Notes under the pieces: generated by a model | What the model was told of the DNA's origin: nothing | Seen by the model: the letters and a program-made list of their open reading frames with translations, nothing else | The model's database searches: none | NCBI GenBank assembly: GCA_002428455.1 | Contig: DIWL01000084.1 | Coordinates: 1-11,931, forward strand | Direction of reading: 5' to 3' | Length of the DNA stretch: 11,931 bases | Origin: Anaerolineaceae bacterium UBA6107 | GTDB taxonomy: Bacteria > Chloroflexota > Anaerolineae > Anaerolineales > Anaerolineaceae | Shown: positions 7,425-11,931 of the stretch, piece by piece | Numbering within the stretch: position 1 is the stretch's first letter | Layout of the letters: the number at the start of each line of letters is the position of its first letter | Program-made: the position numbers and the translations under genes

Positions 7425-9377
7425 TTGAACCTTCCTCGCAAGCTTTTCCTGTTGATCAAAGAGATCGGTGTTTCCGATCTGGTCAATTACACCCGCTACC
7501 AGTTGGAACTGCGCAGTGGCTGGTTGAAATGGCGGACACCGCCGGGCGGGAGTTACCCAAAAAGAGAAGTGTTACTGGAAGCCGGAGTGATTAACAACAA
7601 CTGGCGTGAAAACTGGCACAATTCCAAGTTCTCTTCCAAAGCAGGTTTGCTGCAGGAGGAGGCGAAGCTTCTGGTGAGCGGCAGGTACCGGCCATTCTTC
7701 GGTACCGAGCAGCTATTGGATCTGACCCTGCCTGCACTCCCCCTGCAACACTGGACGGCTTATTCAAACGAGTTCGACAAAAGGGACATCAAACTCACCT
7801 GGGAACCGGCGCGCTTCACCTGGAGCCTGGCACTTGCCGGGGCTTATGCGATGGATACTGATGAAGTTTATCCTGAGACCTTCTGGGAAAAGGTGGAAGA
7901 ATTCAATGCCAGCAACCCGGTTAACGTTGGACCCAACTGGTCATCCGCGCAGGAGGTTGCATTAAGAGCGGTAAATTGGATCATAACCAGCGCTGCATTT
8001 CAGAATTCACCCTCCTCAACCCGCGCCAGGCTGGAGAACCTTTCCCGCTCGATCGCTCAACACATTGAACGCATCCTGCCAACCTTAGTCTACGCGCGTT
8101 CTCAACACAACAATCATTTGCTTAGCGAAGCACTCGGGCTGATCATCGGTGGGAATTTCCTGGGGAATTCCGATCCCCGCGCAACCGGTTGGGTCAATCA
8201 AGGTATACATGAGTTCGAGCAGGCGATCATTGAACAAATAGATGACGAAGGTAATTACTCCCAACACAGCGCAAATTACCATCGCATGATGCTTCACCTG
8301 GCGTTGTTGTATGAAACCTGCCTGCGAAAAACCGGCAGGAAGATCCCGCAACCAGTAAGGGACAAGCTTTCACTCGCTACCCGCTGGCTTCTCAGCCAGC
8401 TTGAGCCAACGAATGGTCGTTTACCCAACCTAGGACACAACGATGGCACCCTCTTACTGCCTTTCGGTTGTGTTGAATATCGTGATTACCGGCCAGTTGC
8501 ACAGGCAGCCGCCATCGCCTTTCTCGGCAAACCCTGCTTACCTCCCGGCAACTGGGATGAACTGGCCGCATGGCTTGGATTGGAATACAACACACAGGAA
8601 GTGATCAACCTCGATTCAATCGCTGCGCCAGCCGTCCACAAGGTTGGCACGCCACATTGTTGGGGCAGTCTGCGTGGTGTGAGATTCCACAATCGACCGG
8701 CACATGCCGATCAGTTGCATGTGGATATTTGGTGGCATGGTTTCAATCTGGCGCGCGATGTAGGAACCTACCTCTACAACGCCCCTCCTCCCTGGCAAAA
8801 CGGACTGGATGGCACACGCGTGCACAATACTGTCACCATCGATTCTCGCGACCAAATGCAGCGCATCAGCCGTTTTCTGTGGCTGGATCAAGCCCAGGCA
8901 ACCTGGCTCAATACTGGCGAGCCGGAAACCATTTCCGCAGTGCTTCATGATTTCAACAGAACAGGCATCAGCCATCAACGTTCACTTACCAGGGGAAAAA
9001 AGGGTTTTCGCGTCACGGATAAACTGACACCAAAAGTAAAAGACAATGCTCCTCACGACTATTGCCTTCACTGGCTGCTACCAGACTGGCAATGGCAAAT
9101 TGAAGATGGTTCACTTACCCTGTCTCATGAGAATTTTCGGGTGAACCTCCTCGTTGAAGCACTCAACCCCCAAACCGATGAGATAATTCGCAATGATGAC
9201 ATGTCCATCATCCGGGCAGGTAAAACGTTGGCTGGTCAGCGCAAGGATGAAATATTAGGATGGGAATCAGAGTCTTACGGCGAAAAGCATCCAGTCTTAT
9301 CTTTTTCGGTGACTTATACCTGCGTGGGTCCACTAAAAATCACCAGTGAATGGGAACTCATTGATGAAAGCAATTGA
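7425..9377 (+). CDS. Heparinase II/III-like polysaccharide lyase family protein, no signal peptide
   Basis: A 650-residue protein with an N-terminal alpha-helical toroid (about 60-390) and a C-terminal beta-sandwich (about 410-640), the layout of heparinase II/III and related lyases. Conserved stretches include QHNNHLLSEA (227-236), GNYSQHSANYH (276-286), HADQLHVDIWWHGFNLARD (427-445) and RVHNTVTID (465-473). By family comparison N229/N230, Tyr285, His427 and His467 are the likely active-site or metal-site residues. Such enzymes cleave uronate-containing chains by beta-elimination. Here there is no signal peptide or membrane segment, so it should stay in the cytoplasm. It may therefore act on a precursor, or use the fold for another reaction such as epimerisation (inference). 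The start is a TTG at 7425 with AGAAGGTG just upstream, 23 bases after the oxidoreductase stop. It overlaps the glycosyltransferase gene downstream. Confidence 0.85.
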   Translation: MNLPRKLFLLIKEIGVSDLVNYTRYQLELRSGWLKWRTPPGGSYPKREVLLEAGVINNNWRENWHNSKFSSKAGLLQEEAKLLVSGRYRPFFGTEQLLDLTLPALPLQHWTAYSNEFDKRDIKLTWEPARFTWSLALAGAYAMDTDEVYPETFWEKVEEFNASNPVNVGPNWSSAQEVALRAVNWIITSAAFQNSPSSTRARLENLSRSIAQHIERILPTLVYARSQHNNHLLSEALGLIIGGNFLGNSDPRATGWVNQGIHEFEQAIIEQIDDEGNYSQHSANYHRMMLHLALLYETCLRKTGRKIPQPVRDKLSLATRWLLSQLEPTNGRLPNLGHNDGTLLLPFGCVEYRDYRPVAQAAAIAFLGKPCLPPGNWDELAAWLGLEYNTQEVINLDSIAAPAVHKVGTPHCWGSLRGVRFHNRPAHADQLHVDIWWHGFNLARDVGTYLYNAPPPWQNGLDGTRVHNTVTIDSRDQMQRISRFLWLDQAQATWLNTGEPETISAVLHDFNRTGISHQRSLTRGKKGFRVTDKLTPKVKDNAPHDYCLHWLLPDWQWQIEDGSLTLSHENFRVNLLVEALNPQTDEIIRNDDMSIIRAGKTLAGQRKDEILGWESESYGEKHPVLSFSVTYTCVGPLKITSEWELIDESN

Positions 9378-10614
9378 ACCTCGAGAGAAAAACCAAATTC
9401 ACATTCTGCTGGTCCACCAGGCGTTTGCCGCCCTGGATGAACCGGGCGGGACCCGGCATTATGAAATGGCGCGCGCCTTTGTACAAGATGGGCATCGTGT
9501 AACAATTATCACAAGCCCGGTGAGCTATCTCACCGGTAAATCCGCAGCCGGAAGGGTAAAATGGAAAACCCGTGAAACCCCTCAGCCCGGTCTCGAGATC
9601 CTGCGGGCGTACACCTATCCCGCACTGCACCGCAGTTTTTTTCATCGTTTGCTTAGTTTTCTCAGTTTTATGTTCTCCTCCTTCTTTATCGGGCTTGGCG
9701 TCAAAAACGTGGATGTGGTTTGGGGTACATCTCCCCCCATCTTCCAGGGATGGACAGCCTGGCTTCTCGCCCGCCTGAAAGGTATCAGATTTGTATTCGA
9801 GGTGCGCGATCTGTGGCCGGCGTTTGCGATCGCGATGCAGGTCATCCGCAACCCAATCATCATTGGAGCGTCAAAGTGGTTGGAACATTTCCTTTACAAA
9901 CACGCCGATCAACTGGTGGTGAATTCACCTGGTTTCATTCCGCACATCACATCAAGAGGTGGTCGCAACGTGCTGCTCGTCCCGAACGGTGTGGACCCGA
10001 TCATGTTCAATCCGGATGATGACGGATCTGTTTTCAGACAGGATCATGATCTGATTGGTAAATATGTGGTTTTATACGCAGGGGCGCACGGAGTTTCGAA
10101 TGACCTTGAGGTTGTATTATCCGCTGCCAGGCTTACAAGCACACAACCTGATATAGTTTATGTAATGGTGGGTGATGGTAAGGAGAAGCAAAACCTGATG
10201 GACCTGGCTGACCAATGGGGATTAAAGAACGTGCGATTTATCCCCCCTGTTGCGAAAGAAGGAATGGAAGTGGTGCTGGCCGCAGCGGACGCCTGCGTTG
10301 CCATTCTAAAACCCGTCGAGTTGTACAAGACCACCTACCCGAATAAGGTATTCGATTACATGGCAGCAGCCCGACCGGTGTTATGCGCTATCGACGGCGT
10401 GATTCGCGAAGTAATAGAAAGCGCACATGCCGGGCTATTTGTTCCTCCGGGTAACCCCGCCGCACTGGCTGAGTCCGTTCTGGCATTATTCAATAACCCA
10501 ACTTTAGCGAAGCAGATGGGAGCAAATGCACGTGATTATGTTGTGAAACATTTCAACCGGCTCACTATCGCAGCTTCCATGGAAAAGATCCTGCGTGATG
10601 CTGTAAATCATTGA
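9364..10614 (+). CDS. GT4-family glycosyltransferase, WbuB-like
   Basis: A 416-residue (from ATG 9364) GT-B enzyme expected to add a sugar from a nucleotide donor to a lipid-linked acceptor at the inner face of the membrane. The N-terminal half has HQAF...EPGGTRHYEMARAF (about 18-38), characteristic of WbuB-type transferases, and VFEVRDLWP (144-152). A hydrophobic stretch (about 95-112) probably touches the membrane. The C-terminal donor-binding half has VPNGVD (206-211), VGDG (269-272) and YPNKVFDYMAAARPV (325-339). The last is the usual EX7E region, here with Asp in place of the first Glu. An in-frame GTG at 9346 would add six residues, but it lacks a ribosome site. ATG 9364 has a weak GGGAA seven bases upstream and overlaps the heparinase-like gene by 14 bp, which suggests coupled translation. 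The sugar transferred cannot be told; the family includes aminodeoxysugar transferases. Confidence 0.87.
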   Translation: MKAIEPREKNQIHILLVHQAFAALDEPGGTRHYEMARAFVQDGHRVTIITSPVSYLTGKSAAGRVKWKTRETPQPGLEILRAYTYPALHRSFFHRLLSFLSFMFSSFFIGLGVKNVDVVWGTSPPIFQGWTAWLLARLKGIRFVFEVRDLWPAFAIAMQVIRNPIIIGASKWLEHFLYKHADQLVVNSPGFIPHITSRGGRNVLLVPNGVDPIMFNPDDDGSVFRQDHDLIGKYVVLYAGAHGVSNDLEVVLSAARLTSTQPDIVYVMVGDGKEKQNLMDLADQWGLKNVRFIPPVAKEGMEVVLAAADACVAILKPVELYKTTYPNKVFDYMAAARPVLCAIDGVIREVIESAHAGLFVPPGNPAALAESVLALFNNPTLAKQMGANARDYVVKHFNRLTIAASMEKILRDAVNH

Positions 10615-10679
10615 TCTCTCCAAGTTTACAGACTATCCCAGGTTCTTACTTTTATGGATGGTAATTCTCGAAGAATCCG

Positions 10680-10685
10680 TATAAT
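10680..10685 (+). promoter_or_regulatory. Candidate -10 element upstream of the coiled-coil / zinc-ribbon gene
   Basis: A perfect TATAAT lies 55 bases before the ATG at 10741, in the 126-base gap after the glycosyltransferase gene. It would give a leader of about 50 bases carrying the strong AAGGAG site (10728-10733). No clear -35 is seen. A small inverted repeat, ATTCT-CGA-AGAAT (10664-10676), sits directly upstream in the spacer and could bind a regulator. Confidence 0.35.
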
Positions 10686-10740
10686 AATAACTATTGAGCA
10701 TCTTACGGTCAACGATTCATCATAATTAAGGAGAAAAGCC

Positions 10741-11802
10741 ATGAGCCAAAAACAAATGTCCCCCCAGGAGCAGATCAAACAAGACATTGCAGGCGCGCAA
10801 AGTCAGTTAAGAACCCTGGTAGAAAAAGTCAAACTTTCCTCTGCGCGTGATAGATTCTCCTCTCTGGATAATGAGATAAACAACCTGCCCATGCGAATTC
10901 AAAAGACCCGTGACCGCAAATACGCATTCAATCGCATACTTGAAAGCCAGGCAAAGAGTTTCCAACAACAATGGTTGACCAAACGTGGCGCGATCCAAAA
11001 TCAGCTCACCGTCGAATCGAATGCGTTACAAAATCAACTACGCCCGTTGGAAAATCGGGTAAACGCCTTAAGCCTGGGCTCATCCTCTGCAACGATCGTT
11101 TCCGGAATTAAAAACGAACTATCTTCGTTTGATCAAAAAGTAACCGCGGCTGAGCGATCTGTCACAGAAATGTTCGATGACCTCGGCAGCGAAGTCAACA
11201 AGGTTAAAAGTCAGCTTACACAAATCGAAAAGACGCTCGAGTTGAGCGAATCAGCAAGCTTCGGTTTTCTTCCCACTGAAAGTGTTGTGCGGGCAGTAAA
11301 AGCCACCTGGACACGCGATGAAAAAGAGGATAAAGAGGACCCTGAAGGATATCTCTTCCTCACCGATCAGCGCTTGATCTTTGAATTGCGTGACGAAGTC
11401 GCCACCAAGAAAGTCCTCTTTTTTACAACTGAACGGAAAAAGGTCCAGGAATTACAATTCGAAGTACCCGTATTCTCCATATCGAGCGTAAAGGCGACGA
11501 AACAGGGAATGCTCAAGAATGAAGACTGGCTGGAATTGGAATTAGAACCCGATGCCTTTGCCCGCAGCGCAAAACTACACTTAGATGGACAGAATTGCAA
11601 CGAATGGCAGGCGCTGATCAACCAGGTGAAGTCGCGTGAACTGGATGCAGACCGCGCCTTTGCAGTGGATGAGGCTGCAGTGGAAAAAGCGAGATCAGCC
11701 CCTGTGGTATGCCCTTCCTGTGGTGGAACCATCACCAGACCCGTGCTGCGCGGTATGGATACCATCACGTGTGATTTTTGTGGACGGGTGATCAAACTTT
11801 AA
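10741..11802 (+). CDS. Coiled-coil protein with PH-like domain and C-terminal zinc ribbon, unknown function
   Basis: A 353-residue protein with no signal peptide or membrane segment, so cytoplasmic. Residues about 8-170 are rich in Gln, Glu, Lys and spaced Leu/Val and look like long coiled coils, with a short break at about 110-118 (LSLGSSSA). Residues about 180-297 look like a beta-rich PH/GRAM-type domain (GYLFLTDQRLIFEL at 203-216, VPVFSISSVKATKQGM at 242-257, then a final helix NEWQALINQVKS). The C-terminus carries a zinc ribbon with CPSCGG (324-329) and CDFCGR (344-349), four Cys ligands in two CxxC pairs. The start is set by AAGGAG seven bases upstream. It seems to have its own promoter and is probably not part of the polysaccharide operon. 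The domain order suggests a scaffold or membrane/protein-binding factor, but no function can be assigned. Confidence 0.75.
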   Translation: MSQKQMSPQEQIKQDIAGAQSQLRTLVEKVKLSSARDRFSSLDNEINNLPMRIQKTRDRKYAFNRILESQAKSFQQQWLTKRGAIQNQLTVESNALQNQLRPLENRVNALSLGSSSATIVSGIKNELSSFDQKVTAAERSVTEMFDDLGSEVNKVKSQLTQIEKTLELSESASFGFLPTESVVRAVKATWTRDEKEDKEDPEGYLFLTDQRLIFELRDEVATKKVLFFTTERKKVQELQFEVPVFSISSVKATKQGMLKNEDWLELELEPDAFARSAKLHLDGQNCNEWQALINQVKSRELDADRAFAVDEAAVEKARSAPVVCPSCGGTITRPVLRGMDTITCDFCGRVIKL

Positions 11803-11844
11803 AATGCACAATCCATTGTCACTTCTTAGAGAGAATGGCATCTA

Positions 11845-11861
11845 AATGGTAGTAAACCATT
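11845..11861. repeat. Short inverted repeat between the zinc-ribbon gene and the last gene
   Basis: AATGGT (11845-11850) and ACCATT (11856-11861) are perfect 6-bp arms around a 5-base loop. No T-run follows, so it is a poor terminator. It lies 22 bases before the ATG of the next gene and could be an operator or a small leader hairpin. AT-rich arms make chance a real possibility. Confidence 0.3.
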
Positions 11862-11882
11862 CACATTTTGAGAGGATAGATA

Positions 11883-11931
11883 ATGAAAATTAACCAATCT
11901 AAAACTGACCGAATTATCCGGGTAATACTAG
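11883..11931 (+). CDS. Start of a gene cut by the window edge, possible DUF2892 / YgaP-like membrane protein
   Basis: Sixteen codons are visible, reading MKINQSKTDRIIRVIL. An AGAGG site (11871-11875) lies seven bases before the ATG. The KTDRIIRVIL segment closely resembles the N-terminus of DUF2892 (YgaP-type inner-membrane) proteins, which usually open with a short polar stretch, then T-D-R-I-I-R, then the first hydrophobic helix. These are small two-helix membrane proteins, often of unknown role. The call rests on a very short match from memory. The gene lies 80 bases after the zinc-ribbon gene, and the two may share a transcript. Confidence 0.45.
   Translation, partial: MKINQSKTDRIIRVIL

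Noticed and set aside
8570..8950. Plus-strand open frame of 126 codons in another frame of the heparinase-like gene
   Set aside because: Lies wholly inside a gene with clear family motifs; its translation is rich in Trp, Arg and Cys, as expected of an out-of-frame read.
10694..10726. TTGAGC / CATAAT as a promoter for the zinc-ribbon gene
   Set aside because: The spacing between the two is 21 bases, too long, and the -10 would run into the ribosome site.
11367..11795. Minus-strand open frame of 142 codons opposite the zinc-ribbon gene
   Set aside because: Ser/Thr-rich antisense shadow of a well-supported gene with its own ribosome site; no recognisable domain.
11816..11844. TTGTCA as a -35 for the last gene
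   Set aside because: No acceptable -10 at 16-18 bases downstream; the best match has only two of six bases.

Overview
The window reads as bacterial chromosomal DNA of middling GC content. It is an export/assembly and sugar-modification section of a surface (exo)polysaccharide locus. The taxon cannot be proved from sequence alone. A membrane-anchored, immune-inhibitor-A-like metalloprotease, a two-domain MDR/Gfo oxidoreductase and a lipoprotein with no sign of outer-membrane machinery nearby would fit a Chloroflexota (Anaerolineae-like) genome; this is a low-confidence inference.

Layout: two gene blocks diverge from an intergenic region at about 5116-5247. The left block is transcribed leftward. 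It holds a small acidic lipoprotein (5115-4408), a strong terminator hairpin (4361-4392), a Wzz-like chain-length regulator (4356-3526), a Wzy/O-antigen-ligase-type polymerase (3523-2075) and a membrane-anchored zinc metalloprotease (2082-28). The last three are tightly packed (2-nt gap, then 8-bp overlap) and look co-transcribed. The first 23 bases resemble the end of an insertion sequence lying mostly outside the window.

The right block is transcribed rightward. It holds a bi-domain oxidoreductase (MDR fused to Gfo/Idh/MocA, 5248-7401), a heparinase II/III-like protein with no signal peptide (7425-9377) and a WbuB-like GT4 glycosyltransferase (9364-10614), with short or overlapping junctions. 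After a 126-nt gap with its own candidate promoter comes a cytoplasmic coiled-coil / PH-like / zinc-ribbon protein (10741-11802). The start of a further gene, probably a DUF2892/YgaP-like membrane protein, runs off the right edge (11883-11931).

How it may work together (inference): the glycosyltransferase would add a sugar to a lipid-linked repeat unit. The oxidoreductase and the cytoplasmic heparinase-like protein would supply or modify a sugar or uronate residue. Wzy and Wzz would polymerise the chain and set its length at the membrane. The metalloprotease and lipoprotein are envelope proteins whose link to the polymer is unknown. No initiating sugar-phosphate transferase, flippase or tyrosine kinase lies in the window; they would have to be encoded elsewhere. 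I see no tRNA, rRNA, CRISPR array or complete mobile element. No stretch over 300 bases lacks a gene.
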